Shown here piece after piece: positions 1-11,595 of a stretch of 64,000 bases of DNA (position 1 is its first letter; each line of letters begins with the position of its first letter). The stretch is from Limonium bicolor (Eukaryota; Streptophyta; Magnoliopsida; Caryophyllales; Plumbaginaceae). The DNA is taken from the NCBI GenBank assembly GCA_023374045.1, contig CM041783.1, forward strand, positions 124,435,503-124,499,502, read 5' to 3'. The position numbers and the translations under genes are program-made. Below the pieces are notes generated by a model, which had not been told where the DNA came from, searched no databases, and saw only the letters and a list, made by a program, of their open reading frames with translations.

Positions 1-883
1 ATGGGTCTACACCTCATACGGAGCGAGTGGGCCCATAAGAATGAACTTGGGAGAGAGCACAAAAAGATCAGTGCCTCACCTTTATATATTGTGGAACCCT
101 GAAGGGCTAGAGTCATACCCGTCTCTCTGATATGAGGATAATCCACGAGTTGGCGAACTCTTTGAGGCCAAGTATCCAGCGCTCCTTGTTGAGCGGCTGT
201 TGTATACTTGTGGGGTACGGGGGCGTAACCCTTTTTAAGGGGGGTAGAGCCTCTTGGCTGTGCACATGTGTGCACTAAATTTTGTTTGATTAGTATGCAT
301 TGCATAAAGAATTGGTGGTGTGCGGGGCATACGAGGTTTGTTTGGGTTAGTATGTGAATTATTTAGTATGCATGGCATACAGTGAATTGATTTTGTTGGT
401 TATGGTTGGTACGCGGGCGTGCGTTGTTTGGTTTGTTTGTGTGTGATGTACACTTGTATGTATGTATCTTACGAGATACCTGTATGAATGTTGTGTCTAC
501 ACCATGTGTAACACTTTTCTTATGCTATTGTGATATGTATTCATATTGCTTTATAGAATGATTACATATGGTATCGCCTAGATACGAAATGAATCATTAG
601 ATATGGAATGTGGAACAATGGAATGTTATGGAAACCTTAGGGAGGTTGTCAGGGTTGGTAGAACTGATAGGAAATGATGGTGCTGATGGATCACCTATAT
701 CCATATATGATTGAACTAACGCCACAACGTGATGGCTATGTGCTGTATAAGCACAACACGATGTGTGTAAATGATATATCACATAGATATACATTATGGG
801 AACAATGGGTAGTTATACATTTATATATACTTACCTATTTGATTAAGAGACTTCGGGACGAAGTCTTTTTAAGGGGGGTAGAC
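1..883 (+). mobile_element. 3' internal end of an LTR retrotransposon (truncated by window edge)
   Basis: The sequence runs into a polypurine tract and then an LTR start (TGAAATACCCC at 884), so it is the 3' end of an internal region on the plus strand. Around 100-200 there are short reading-frame pieces, including ELFEAKYPAL, that resemble the acidic end of a chromodomain, but they lie in shifted frames with stops. Just before the LTR the frame reads RDEVFLRGVD, like the tail often seen at the end of Tekay-type polyproteins. Family placement as a chromovirus is an inference from this tail and from the LTR. No intact gene is present. Confidence 0.55.
868..883 (+). promoter_or_regulatory. Polypurine tract (plus-strand primer)
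   Basis: TTTTTAAGGGGGGTAGAC lies directly before the LTR start at 884. Purine tracts in this position are resistant to RNase H and prime plus-strand DNA synthesis in LTR retrotransposons. A second copy of AAGGGGGGTAGA lies at about 237-248, far from any LTR edge. Confidence 0.7.
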
Positions 884-3800
884 TGAAATACCCCAAATTA
901 ATAAACATGGATTAAATATTTAATCACATTAATTAAGGCCTAAACATGCCTTAAAAGTCAACTGAGAACAACAGTGGTCAACACAAAACAAGATGTTGCA
1001 CCCTTTGACTGTGAAGGGTAAATAAATACCCAAATGAACTTCTTAGGACCTAAAAATTTGTCCTAAGTTTATTAACATAATATTAAACATATTATAACCG
1101 TTGGACAACACTCCAACACAAAGAACAAGCACTTTCATGCTTCAAGGTCAAAAAGGGCAAAGATGTACTCTAAGAAACCTTAAAGGTCTAATGACCTTTA
1201 AATGATATAAAATTGAGTTACATGATCAAATATCATGTAAGGTACACAACAAGACCGTTGTCAAAGAAAACCAAGCTCAGAAACACCAGGCAACACAAAA
1301 TGTGCGCTAAAACTCCTTAAAGCACGTTTTTGTGAAATTGTCTTTTAAATTGGTTTTAAATGAGCTAAAAGGTTATAAATACCTTTAAATATAATAAAAT
1401 ATCATATTATATGATATTAGGAATTTAATTCCAGAAATTTACGAATTTTTACAAAATTAATATTAAAATATTAATAAAACCCTAATGTGGGGCCCGTTTG
1501 GGTCAACATTGACTAAGTTGGTCAATGTTGACCATTGACCACGAAATGGACTACATAAAATCAGATAAATAAGTCTCTTAACAGACCAAGAGACAAGTCC
1601 CATGTGACAATTAAATATAGTCCTTTACTTTAGCATAAAATAACAAAAAAAGACATACTTTACCTTATAAAACAAAAAAGGTGGGCTCCACTTACCTTTC
1701 CCATGTGAGCCAGCTGATTTGGAGCCTCCAATTGCTCCTCTTTTCCCTTGCATTTCGTGGCTCCATGTAGGAACAAGACAAGGAGAGTGACTCACCTTAC
1801 ATTAAATGAATTAAAGTAACATATTTACTCCATTTTCAATCAAAATTTGAATCAATCAAGCCCTACCTTTCTCTTATTCAACGGCTGCCCCCTCCTCTTG
1901 TCTCCACTGATTGAGCTTCAATTATCCAACCCCAATCAGACTTGATGAGTCATCAATTCACTAAAGTCACAAAATATTCAAAAAATGTGCTTTAAGGCAA
2001 AACTAGGTCATTTCTCTCATTAGCTCCATTCCAAACGTGGAGCTCATTGCCAAACACTCTCTTTGGCTCCTCTTCCACCGTAGGTAAGTCCCAAGCTCCA
2101 TTGGAGAGAGCTCAAGCTCTAGGTAAGCTCTTAAGGCATAAAAATGCCCATTTTCTTCATCTTTCTTTCCTTTTTCGATTGATCTACACTCCAACCTTTT
2201 CTATACATCTATGTAGAGTGATTTGGAGGTTAAAGGAAGGTTCAATCTCGTTCATAACCAGATCTAAGGAGGAAAGTTCAAGTCTTGACCATTTAAGGTA
2301 AAAATGTGCTTTAAGCTCATAACTTTTGATTCCCTTCAAGTTCGGCTGTGAAACTTTGGTCATAGCCTCATTTTTCCTTTTCATGTGGAATCTGTTGGTT
2401 AGCCATTTGGAGCAAGGATGGCCGAGATCCAAAGGAAATACCCTCTTTTAAGGCATTTTTCCAAGGTAAAACCTAATAACAAGGTAGCTTGTTGAGATCT
2501 AGCTATTTCCTATGTCAATATGGTAGATCTAACACCTTGTGGTGTGCTTGATTCAGGTCGAAACCATCTTGAACCTCCTTGCATTCTTAAGGTGATTTTT
2601 GCCTTAAATTTACATTAAATACTTCTTATGGTTAGATCTTGCTTGGAGACTAACTAGGCCTTGTTTTCTGTTGAAAACATGTAAAACAAGCTGTGGAGAA
2701 TTTCTCCTTAAGGTGGCGAACCAAACAAGGCTTTACCAAGCTAAATCAAGGTATAAATCACTTAAAACCTTAACTTGATACATTAACACAAGTTTAAGTG
2801 TGTGTATATTAATTGCCGTGAGTGAAGGAGAAAAACAAGGTCTTGTTTGACCTTAAAATGTTTAAGAATGGTTTAATAAATTTTATAACTAATTAAACAA
2901 GCATAATGTCAAATTTAAGACATTATGTGGAAGTTTGGTAAATAAATGAAGAATATATGGTGAGGCCGAAAGTTTATGTGTATTTTGGGACATTTATGTG
3001 TAATTTATTTTGTGAGCAAATGTTTGTAATAAGGCCATGTATTTTAGGCCATTTTATTTATGCATTTACAAGCTTTTAATTAAGTTTAAGTAGTATAAAT
3101 GCATTACCGAAAATAAATGGGGTATTAGGTGTAATTAAATTAAATTTAAGGGCTTTAGAATAATAAGGCCGAAAATTAGAGTTAAAAGGAGTTAAAATAA
3201 AGTTTATAAGATTTTATAAAGTTTTGGGGTTAAATGGTAATTTTGAAAAGTTGGGTACAAACCGTGAATAAGGAATTAATGGTCAAGGAAATGTTAAGGT
3301 GGTCAACCTTGACCATATGCTAGGTTTTGACCAAATAGATAAGTTAAATAACTTATTTAAGGTTTTATAATAAGATAAGTATCTTAAGGTAATATTTTTA
3401 TAACATATGTGGTAAATATGTTATTACCGAAAATAAAGGGTGTACAATGGTATTTTAAACACCCATGGGCTATTAGGAATTTTTAGGAATTTATTGGTTG
3501 TTTTTGGAATTAAAATAAACTATATATGTATAATATATAGTTATTATGTCATTATGACACTTTGGAGAAAAATAGATGGTGGAATGGTAAGTACCAAGAG
3601 TATATGGGTTAATAAGGATATTTATAACCCTTTGGTAAAATTTGGAGATTTTTAGAATTATATAAGAGTATCTATTGAGATATGTGTATAAGATATGGTT
3701 TTAATGATATGGTAAGACTATATGTTATAAATAGGACCAAATGGCAATTATAGAATAGCACAAGGGCTGTTCGGGATTTACAAAAAATAACCATAGGTTA

Positions 3801-6536
3801 TACCCTTTTATAAGTTAGAAATGTTATATTAAATGGAATATATAACATAGTATAAATTAATGGGTGATTTTGTAAATAAAGGAAACTATGGTTTGTGAAA
3901 AAGAATATGGTTTTGATATGGTGCCCATGCGGCAATAATAAATAGTTTGGTATAAAAACCGTAGGTTATTAATTAAAGGAAATAAGAATATCATGTCAAA
4001 TGATATTAGCATATGGAATAGCATTACATAATGATATGTGGTCAAATAGAATTTAAATAAATTCAAGGGCCTTACCGAATTGATAGAGTTTGGAAAATGA
4101 ATTTTGGACTGAGGTCTATAGTGTTATAAATGTTATAGCAATTATTTGGTATTAAGGTGGTTTAATGAAGTTAATACAAATAAGGTATTCACATAAAATG
4201 GTGTGACAAACTATAAGTGAATGGGATTTATAAACTAAGGTATTTATGGAATAAACCTTAGGAGTTGTAAATGTACAACATAAAATGTTACATAATATTA
4301 GGATAACAATCTTAATAGTTGTACAATACAATACAACTAATGGGAATAATCATCTAACATAAGATGATAAAATGTAACATATGATATAAGAGTTTATTAA
4401 ACTCATGGGAATTACCTACGTGGTAAATATATATATACACAAGGATAATGTATATAAGGTGGATATATATTTTGATTGGAAACCATATGATTAGTGGTGG
4501 TGGTTATTTAAAAAATATATATTATAGTTATGAACTATAAGCTATGAGTTTTGGATACAATACAAAAAAAATAATGTACTACAATCATGCATGAATACAT
4601 GCAACTATAGGATATGTACCTAAGCTAGATGGTAGACAAGATTAAAAAGAAATACAACAAATTAAACTTAACAGTTGAAATGTTATGACGTACGCGTTTA
4701 AGTAACAAAACCGACTGTTTTAGAGAAACCCGTAACAAACAACTGTAGAAAACAGGGGTGAACTGTCGGGGTTACTTATTATTCGGAAATACCGGATGTA
4801 GTTAGTCATGGAGACTGACTTATAGTTTATTACCGTTTAGATTGTACTTCTGACAAGACGCTCGACGAGCTAGCGGACTACACGGAGCATAGGATCTTGT
4901 TGATTCATACTCCACCGTAATACAATCAGGGTGAACGGTATGTAAAGGGCTTTGATCCGAGTTGACCTAAGGTTGCTCCTTGGGCTCGGATTTGGTTGAT
5001 ATAACTTGTATGTTGTTATGTGTCCTTTGTTGTCTCTGAGGGCTTCCTCAATTCAGACTACTGTGTGATCTGTGATAAGATTGTTTGTCTGAATGTGTTA
5101 ATTAATATGCATGAATTGTATATTACAGCTGCTTATTATTTACTGTTGTTGAGTTAACAGTATTGGTTCGTATATATGAACCTATATATATAAAACGAAC
5201 TGGCGGCTATGGTGCTATCTTATATGAAATATAAGGAACGTAAGTAAAACGTTGTAGCACTATGATAATAACATATACATATTATCTGAGACTTTTATAC
5301 GGAGCATTGGCCTTTCTATATGCCACACTCGTATCTAACACTGGATCCCGAGTTTACAGACTCCGGATTGGACTAATGACCTTAGTCTGCTGTGTTAGGA
5401 AATTTGGTAATGCGATGCGATGGTATAATTAATTAATTAATGGAATGGAAGTAAAGCCAAGAGGATGTGGCTCTTGGTGCGCGCTGTGATCACAAAAACG
5501 ATACCAGGATGTCCGCGTACGGGTCCGTAAGTATCAAGAAAATTTCCCGTGAGCTAGAATGGCTCGTTGGTCGGAGACTCTACCGTTGGAGTGGCTACTG
5601 CCGTGGGTGACCCGCCATAATATATGGGTAACTAGAGACATGTCGTTTTAACGAGACATTGTCACTAGGTATAACTGAACAACTAAAACAATTGAGACTT
5701 ATACAGTGGCGAACAATACTATGGACGAGACTTAATACTTGTTTATTATTCTCGTTGTTTCGCTTTGTTGTTCATTGGTTATACTTGTGGTTATTTTATT
5801 GTGTGTTGATGGTTGGATGGAGCCTACAAGGCTAAGGTAAAGTAAATATGAAAACGGTACGCTACGGCGAATGTACGTGGTACATTAAATTGCTATTGCT
5901 CGATACGTTCGATATACAAACGTTATTTGAAATATTCTATGAATGTTTGGTTTGGATGGATGACTAATGTTTATAGATATTTGGATGGTTGATTATGTAT
6001 ATTATACATTTATGCTTCAGTTTTGATTATAACTGTAAAAAGGAAAAAAGCATGAAACCAATCTAATAATAAGATGGTTAAAATGACAAGTGACCATTAG
6101 GGTCCAGGCCCGACATACTCAGCGTCTATCGCTGATACTACACCATTACAGGTTGTTGATCATTGTCGGAGCTGAAGAGCAGGAACAAGGTAATTGGAGT
6201 GTTACTTTTGTCACCACACTTGGAGATGTTGTATAGCAGTGAAGATGGTGAATTGTATTATGGTAAGGTTGTGTATTCAGGATTGGGTAGACGCTCACTT
6301 GTCGATGTTTATGATTTATGGATTTAGTATGATGTATAGGAGTTTCTCATTATCACTGCGGTTAGCAGTTGTTTATTTTGGAAGTTGGATGTAGTTTGGC
6401 TACGTTGCTCGCATGAGCGAGTAATGGCCGGTGACACCCGAGTGAGTTTTGTAATTGTTGTTTATTTGCCGCTGCGAGACGTTTTATTTATTGCTACGTG
6501 AGAGATTATATCGTGATTATTGAGAGGGGTGTTACA
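884..6536 (+). mobile_element. Giant 3' LTR (5.65 kb), TGAAATACCCC...GGGGTGTTACA
   Basis: It starts TG after a polypurine tract and ends CA in GGGGTGTTACA. The copy at 56607-62009 matches it along almost the whole length, for example the opening 60 bases, the stretch around 3440-3560 and the tail at 6060-6500. There are no long ORFs. Donor-like AG|GT sites occur after 2083, 2122, 2297, 2465, 2591 and 2750, and an acceptor-like ACAG lies near 6150. The 5' LTR of this element must lie upstream of the window. Following bases CAAAC would be the target duplication, which cannot be tested here. Confidence 0.75.
2081..2752 (+). other. Ladder of splice donor-like sites with a candidate mini-exon
   Basis: AG|GT(A/G)A sites occur after 2122, 2297, 2465, 2591 and 2750, a spacing of 175, 168, 126 and 159 bases. 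The stretch 2557-2591 is bounded by an acceptor-like ATTCAG and a donor-like AAG|GTGA (35 nt). The same ladder, almost the same spacing and a 36-nt candidate exon recur in the LTR at 56607. Splicing is inferred, not shown. Confidence 0.45.
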
Positions 6537-6883
6537 CAAACATTCCAGGTTATTGAAGAAGACTCAAGCTGGAGTGCGGGACACGGGGGTAGCTGATGTG
6601 TTTTCAACAAACACCTTTGGTTTTATTTTGTATTGTATTAAGGAGGTTGTCGTATTCAGTTAGTGCTCATTTAGTTGGATTTGGTTTGTAATAATTAGAA
6701 GTGCTCAGTATCTGTTCATCACAGCGAGAGGAGTTAAGGTTGTTGGATGGATGCCTTGTTACCCACAAGGGTGAGTAACGGCGTGTAACACCAAGGTAGT
6801 TAGTTTTATTTTCCGCTGCGAATTATTATTTATTATGCTATGACTTGCGACGTCATTACAGGTTTAAGATTAGGGGTGTTACA
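6537..6883 (+). mobile_element. 3' tail of an interrupted LTR
   Basis: This short stretch ends in GGGGTGTTACA at 6883 and carries the terminal block common to the giant LTRs here (CGGCGTGTAACACC near 6780 and CCGCTGCGA near 6822). It is cut at its left edge by the element whose 3' LTR ends at 6536, so it is the tail of an older LTR that served as the insertion target. The start lies outside the window. Confidence 0.6.
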
Positions 6884-7554
6884 GTTTTCACCTGGTGGAT
6901 TAGCTGATTATGAAAATTGAATTGGTCTAGTTTAGGATCTTGGGAATGATGTGAAAGTTTGGAAGGAAAGGATAAGGCAAGGTACTCCGTTGATCTGAAT
7001 TAAAATGGCTGAACCAAAATAGGCCTTTTCACTCGGTTATTAAGTCCATGGGGCGCTTCATCACCCATCTACCTATGGCCTTGTGATCTGGGATAAAAGG
7101 CCTAAAGCCGCTATAGGGGTGAAGAGAAAAGTCTGAGGGGATGAATTGAATATGCAAATGGCATAATAGAATGTTAAGGAATGGAACTTTGAAAAGTTAA
7201 AAGTGTAATTCAATTGTGCCTATTCTGATCATGAGTATCTGGTGTTGAAAGGTATCGCGGAATTAGGTGTTACTTCACACCCCTTGTCATCCAAAGGTTA
7301 GAGAAAGAAACGGTGTAAGATCCCAAACTATTTTGTGTTTAGTTTCTATAATCTAACTTCTCCATTCTTTTAGCTCTACTCTTTTTCACTACTTGCGAAA
7401 ACCTACAGCAGATAGCAGAACTATTCTTTTGATTGTCATTTTGCTCGTTTTCCTTCACCAATTGTTTGTTCCTATGTTTCGATACTACGGTGCTTAAAAG
7501 TAGGCATATTCTATATTTGCTTGAGGACAAGCAAAAGCTAAGTGTGAGGAAGTT
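6884..7554 (+). mobile_element. Decayed Athila-type element, 3' internal region
   Basis: It is colinear with 32170-32921 of the complete Athila: the GGCAAGGTACTCC block, TCGGTTATTAAGTCC, CTTGTGATCTGGGATA, AGCCGCTA and AGAGAAAAGTCTG all recur in order. It ends in the TTGCTTGAGGACAAGCAA hairpin followed by CTAAGTGTGAGG, matching the PPT-proximal region at 32883-32921. No coding sequence survives. It is interrupted on the left by the LTR tail ending at 6883. Confidence 0.75.
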
Positions 7555-7795
7555 TAATAAGTGTGAAATACATATATTTTTAGGGCTTTAATTCTTCCTA
7601 TTTTCATAACAATTCATGTCGTGTTTCTCACCAATCATATGTTTTCCTTAGATTTATGTTTTGTTGTGAACTGATGCATTTTATGTGTCTAATGCTGTTA
7701 AAAGTCTAGGAAATTCATAGAATTCTTCATGAGGATTTCAACGCAACAAAGGGGAGCGAAACGGAGCTAAAACGAAGAATTTAAGCCACGTTGAA

Positions 7796-8066
7796 GTAGT
7801 GTCCGACCTTGCGTCCGGACCTGCAAGGCCAGACCAAGGCCGAGACGAAAGTTAGACACGTCCGGACTTCTGTCCGGACGAGTTGGGTCAGACAGTTATA
7901 AGGCGTCCGAGTATCCCAGCCGAACGCACACCCGGACGCTTCAGAGAGGAGAACATGTAGTCACGTCCAGACTTCAGAGCCGGATGGATGTCCGGGCGTG
8001 ACCAACCGCGCAACCGCAGGAGCATTTTATTGAGGTATCCGGACTTGCTCACCCAGACGCAAGTCC
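7796..8066. repeat. GTCCGGAC hairpin array in Athila LTR
   Basis: Repeated GTCCGGAC palindromes and imperfect stem-loops, for example CCTTGC (7807-7812) paired with GCAAGG (7823-7828) around the loop GTCCGGACCT. The unit recurs at about 7863, 7925, 7965 and 8036. The stems are less perfect than in the arrays at 23.7, 42.1, 47.0 and 54.6 kb. In the complete Athila LTR the same position (around 24328) holds only GTGTCCGGTGCG, so the array is present or absent between members of one family. Confidence 0.6.
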
Positions 8067-8157
8067 AGATGCGCCGAATTCATCATTCCAAACGTGACGT
8101 TTTTATCAATACAAAAGATAAATTATATCTTAATCGATCGATTCGTTCGCTGCTGTC

Positions 8158-8165
8158 TATAAAAG
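8158..8165 (+). promoter_or_regulatory. TATA box of decayed Athila LTR
   Basis: TATAAAAG followed by AGAG. It is a canonical plant TATA box within the LTR, downstream of the hairpin array, where U3 would end. Function is inferred from sequence only. Confidence 0.5.
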
Positions 8166-8224
8166 AGAGTTACCATCGATGCAATCAAGCATGCCCCAGA
8201 CGACGACCGAGGCAAGGGGCTTTA

Positions 8225-8400
8225 CGCCTCCATTTTCTTCACGGATTCATCACACCACCACCCATCGATGTCAATCATCATCATCCACATCCATACCACC
8301 ATCTCCACGCCACCAGCACCATCACCTTAGACCACCACCACCATAATCATCCACCGCACCACCATACACGCCACCAAACCACCCCCACTTCCACATATTA
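8225..8400. repeat. CAC/CAT-rich low-complexity tract
   Basis: Runs of CACCAC, CATCATCATC and CACCACCACCAT. It translates to histidine/threonine/proline-rich nonsense and is part of the LTR leader. Confidence 0.6.
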
Positions 8401-9175
8401 TTCTTGGTTACACATTAATATCTTTCTCTTTTATTTATGCTATTTTTATATATATGTTTGAGTAGTTAGACTAGCTCCTCGGATTGGGGTAGCAAACCGG
8501 ATCTTTATATTTATTTTATAATCTGTTTACTGATTCATTAATGTAGTAGTTTAATTCCAGTTCTTCATGCGATTTAATTCTCTAGCTAATTATTTAAGAA
8601 ATCTTTGTAATTTTCTAATCAACACGCGAGAGCTGAGATAGATAACAAGATATAGGAATTAAACCTGGTTAACGACTAGAAGCGTGATCCCACCTATAGG
8701 TTAATCGGCCTCAAATAGAAACTATTATTCATGCAATTAGTTGTGTCCGGATTTGAGCATTAGTCTGTTGCTAGTTCTTGCAACTGGTTACGATTCGTTA
8801 GACTTAACCGTTAACGAATTAATTATAGTTTCTGAGTTTATTGCCGAATTAGGGAAGATTTTATTAATAGATTAAAAGGTGAAGGTTTGCAGAACAATCC
8901 GGGGTGCTTCCTTTTATTTAGAGTTTTACTCTTTATTTGTTTACTCAGTTTATTTTAATTGTTTTATTATTTTATGGTAGTTTGTTGAATGTTTCTTTTG
9001 ATTAAATTAAGCAAATTTGAAAAAGTGATGTTTCCTGTTTTCTTAGTTTAGTTTCTCAGTTAGTAACTAAATTGTCAATTAATTGAACGAGGTCCCTGAG
9101 ATCGACAACCCCCACTTAATTCACTATTCCGTAAAACGATAGGTACACTGCCTAGGTAGAGATACATGCCGTATG

Positions 9176-9299
9176 GTGATGACCCTCCTCTAGGATATTT
9201 GAAGTTGGACAGTTCCCAAAAGTATGTAGAAAAAGACCACATTTTGAACATATGGCAGGCATGTTATTGTAAGTAATGGTGAACACCTAGAACTTAACA
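9176..9299. other. Unassigned sequence
   Basis: Between the decayed Athila LTR and the DUF4283-like relic. I see no gene, terminal repeat or duplication here. Confidence 0.4.
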
Positions 9300-9674
9300 T
9301 CAAGAGCAATAGGAAGAGATCACAAAACAGGGAGGTTGATGTTCAATGAAACTTTTATGTGCAAGTACTTGTATCCTGATGAGGTTGAGTCCTCCACGAC
9401 CCCTATGAATTTTTTCGAACTTCGCTGCGAATTCCTCTACAAAATGAATGTTAGAGTAGGCATATGGAACGTCATGGATTAAAACCCTGAAAGGAACCCA
9501 TTTATGTTCATGCTCCTCGATTGCCTTCCCTGAATCCAGGACTTGAATAGCAAATATGGAGCTACTAACTACCCATGACCCTCTAACAAGAACAATATGC
9601 ATGGCCTGAATCTTTTCAAACACGATCACAAATAAATTAAAGGCCACTTTACAAAACCTAAAACCTCCAAACAC
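9300..9674 (-). pseudogene. DUF4283-like fragment (LINE ORF1/retroelement relic)
   Basis: A 124-codon reading frame on the minus strand. The order of features resembles the DUF4283 domain found next to a zinc knuckle in plant LINE ORF1 proteins and in host proteins derived from them: an FRF strand near the start, a segment ending GSWVVSSS followed by a hydrophobic strand (FAIQVLDSG), then WVPFRVLIHDVPYAYSN matching the usual 'vPfWVqihglP' strand, and a final IRIQVLAH strand. The zinc knuckle, endonuclease and reverse transcriptase are absent on either side. The short form, isolated position and lack of flanking exons make a functional gene unlikely. An alternative is a chance or exapted fragment. 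Confidence 0.4.
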
Positions 9675-9940
9675 ACTTCAACATCGACACAAAATTGTAG
9701 CAAGACTGCTAATACTAATTTCAGTTGGAGAAAAAAGCTTCTGTAGCAGGCAACAGTCAGAGTACCACACCCCGAATCTCAAAAACCTTCATGGTTTAAA
9801 CCTATATGAGTCTAGGCGTGCTTAGAACAAACCATAAGTAAATTGAAACCTAAGTATTTGAATAACCCTAGAGAATGAACAGAGGTAGAAGAAGAAGAAG
9901 AAAGGATGATGACCAGAGGAAACACATGCAAAGCCGGCCG
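9675..9940. other. Unassigned sequence
   Basis: No reading frame, terminal repeat or RNA gene recognised. Confidence 0.4.
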
Positions 9941-10480
9941 AAGTTAACCGTACCTGTTTCATATTAATCGCACCGATTCTTACAGTATGGTTAATCGAAT
10001 CGTGTAATTGACCGGTTTCGGTTTCGGTAACAGTATTGAATTTTGCATAACGGTTAACTGCTCGGTTAACTATATAAACAATCAAAAACTTCGAATATTA
10101 ATGTTCACCTTATATATTAATTAATGTTAACAATTGAGGGAATATGCACAATATTATATTTTTTGTCATATGTGTTTGATTTGTCATTCATGATTTAGGT
10201 GAATAATCAATGTTGTACTATAATATTAATGGTATGGGTCTCATCATTAAAAAAATACACGGCTACAAGGTTAACCCATAAAACCGAACCGAACTAAAGG
10301 TTAACCGGTCTAAACGGAATGGTAATGGAATCGGATTTTAGAAAACCGAATTAAACGGTTAACCAAATACGATTTACCAATCTAAGTGGAATGGTAATGA
10401 AATTGGATTTTAGTTAACTGAAGACCCGGTTAACCGAAAGATTAACCGAATAAGACGGTTAACCAACCAAGGACTAGAAT
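9941..10480. repeat. Degenerate GGTTAACC-rich repeat
   Basis: CGGTTAACC or its variants occurs repeatedly (about 9951, 10050, 10066, 10268, 10300, 10356, 10430, 10457), with imperfect repeats of AATGGTAATGGAATCGGATTTTAG near 10318 and 10390. GGTTAACC is self-complementary. No coding potential; the reading frames here are shadows. Confidence 0.5.
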
Positions 10481-10879
10481 GTGACAAGGGTGAGTAAACG
10501 ACATTGATTTGCTTGCACACGTGCATCCTACTTTTCAAATTAATCTTAAAAGTGAATGTCGATTCTAACAAAAGAAAGGAAGGCAATAAAAAGAGTGAAT
10601 CGAATATACTTTCCAAGGACTAAGGAGCGACAACAGAATACCCCAAACTAGTTTATTTAATTCGCATCGGGGACTAATTAAAGTAGTACTTTTTTTATTC
10701 CCGCACAACTGGAATTCCAACCAATGACGACCTTTCCCTCTACTTTCCTTCCGCTTTGCTCTTCTTCCCCATTTCCTATAACTACGAAGCCTCTGTGAGA
10801 GCCGTAAATCATCCAGCAAGCAGCTACATAAATTTTGAGCAATTTTGAGCAATTTTGCACCATGTTCAAATAATCATTG
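10481..10879. other. Unassigned sequence
   Basis: Several overlapping minus-strand frames occur but none resembles a known protein. Contains a tandem GAGCAATTTT duplication near 10838-10857. No gene supported. Confidence 0.4.
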
Positions 10880-11222
10880 GATTTCTAAAAAATTAATTAA
10901 TGGTGTAGATTGTAATTTTTATTATAGGGCTATAGAAGTCAAAGTTAATTTGTAATTTTAGAAATAAAGAATAAACGTTAAACAATTACCATGATCTGTT
11001 TTAAGAGATAAAATGAACAATCAATTAAATGGTAGTGACGATCAATACCTCGTTGGTTCAGTGGTGATTGAAACTGAACTTTTTAGGGATCGAACCTAGG
11101 GTGAACAAATGATAGTGGAGTAATGATTTGAAAAAAATAAAAAATCCAATGTTTTAAACTAACACTTTTATTTAAAAATAAAAAAACTCGAAATTCTATT
11201 GAGGAAACTCCTTAAAATTAAA
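10880..11222. repeat. Left part of ~400-bp AT-rich tandem array
   Basis: Segments such as TTTGTAATTTTAGAAATAAAGAA, GTAATGATTTGAAAAA, TTTATTTAAAAATA and GAAACTCCTTAAAA match the units at 17229-18890. The 6-kb solo LTR was inserted between the two parts: its target duplication TTAAA lies at 11218-11222 and 17229-17233. One unit here carries the tRNA-like insertion at 11038-11106. Confidence 0.7.
11038..11106 (+). mobile_element. tRNA-sized insertion with pol III A and B boxes (SINE head or tRNA retropseudogene)
   Basis: A 69-bp insertion into an AT-rich repeat unit. It contains TGGTTCAGTGG (11054-11064), which matches the A-box consensus TRGYNNANNGG, and GATCGAACC (11088-11096), which matches the B-box GWTCRANNC. 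It is flanked by AAATGGTAGTG (11027-11037) and AAATGATAGTG (11107-11117), an 11-bp near-perfect direct repeat. Aligned repeat units nearby lack the insert. There is no poly(A) tail or SINE body, so a 5'-end-only copy is likely. A real tRNA gene is unlikely because a clean cloverleaf is not visible. Confidence 0.55.
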
Positions 11223-11464
11223 TGAAATACCCCTAAACATTAAAACGCATAAAATCATAATGCGTTTTATAATTCGGACATAAAGTAACGTACGAGCAAT
11301 TAAATCTAATATATGTATATATGTACGAATACGAAAAATACACGTACGTAACGTTACGAAATTGTAACGTTGTAATAAGTGACGGTAACGCCGCATAACC
11401 GCGTTACAAAAAAAAAATAGAATCACATGAAATAATATATAGTCGTACATATATAAACAATCAT

Positions 11465-11595
11465 GTATAACCTATACAAAAAAAAAAGAGAGAAAGAAAC
11501 AAAAAAGAGAGCAGAAACACTCCCACTAAGGTTCAAACCCGGTACCTTTCGTACCCGCTCTAAGTGTCTTAACCGGTTGAGCTGCGCTCATATTC
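11465..11595 (-). mobile_element. tRNA-related SINE-like segment
   Basis: On the minus strand an A-box-like AGCTCAACCGG (about 11573-11583) is followed by GGTTTGAAC (11531-11539), a B-box with one mismatch, then GGGAGTGTTTCTG and a pyrimidine run ending in a T stretch. This order is typical of several plant tRNA-derived SINE families. No convincing target duplication was found, so it could also be part of the LTR itself. Confidence 0.4.

Larger units (their letters stand above)
7555..9175 (+). mobile_element. Decayed Athila-type 3' LTR
   Basis: The start (TAATAAGTGTGAAAT) corresponds to TGATAAGTGTGAAAT, the first bases of the complete Athila LTRs at 24081 and 32922, with a G-to-A change. It contains a hairpin array (7796-8066), a TATA box (8158), a CAC-rich stretch (8225-8400) and, near 9090-9130, a GGTCCCTGAGATCGAC segment of the kind found near Athila LTR ends. 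The right edge is uncertain because I cannot see a CA end or primer-binding site; 9175 is approximate. The 157-codon reading frame at 7988-8461 is low-complexity LTR sequence, not a gene. Confidence 0.65.

Noticed and set aside
7988..8461. 157-codon plus-strand frame rich in His, Arg and Pro
   Set aside because: It spans the hairpin array, TATA box and CAC repeats of a decayed Athila LTR; composition explains the open frame.
11038..11106. Functional tRNA gene
   Set aside because: Box motifs match but no paired acceptor stem or anticodon arm is evident, and it is flanked by a duplication as for a retro-insertion.
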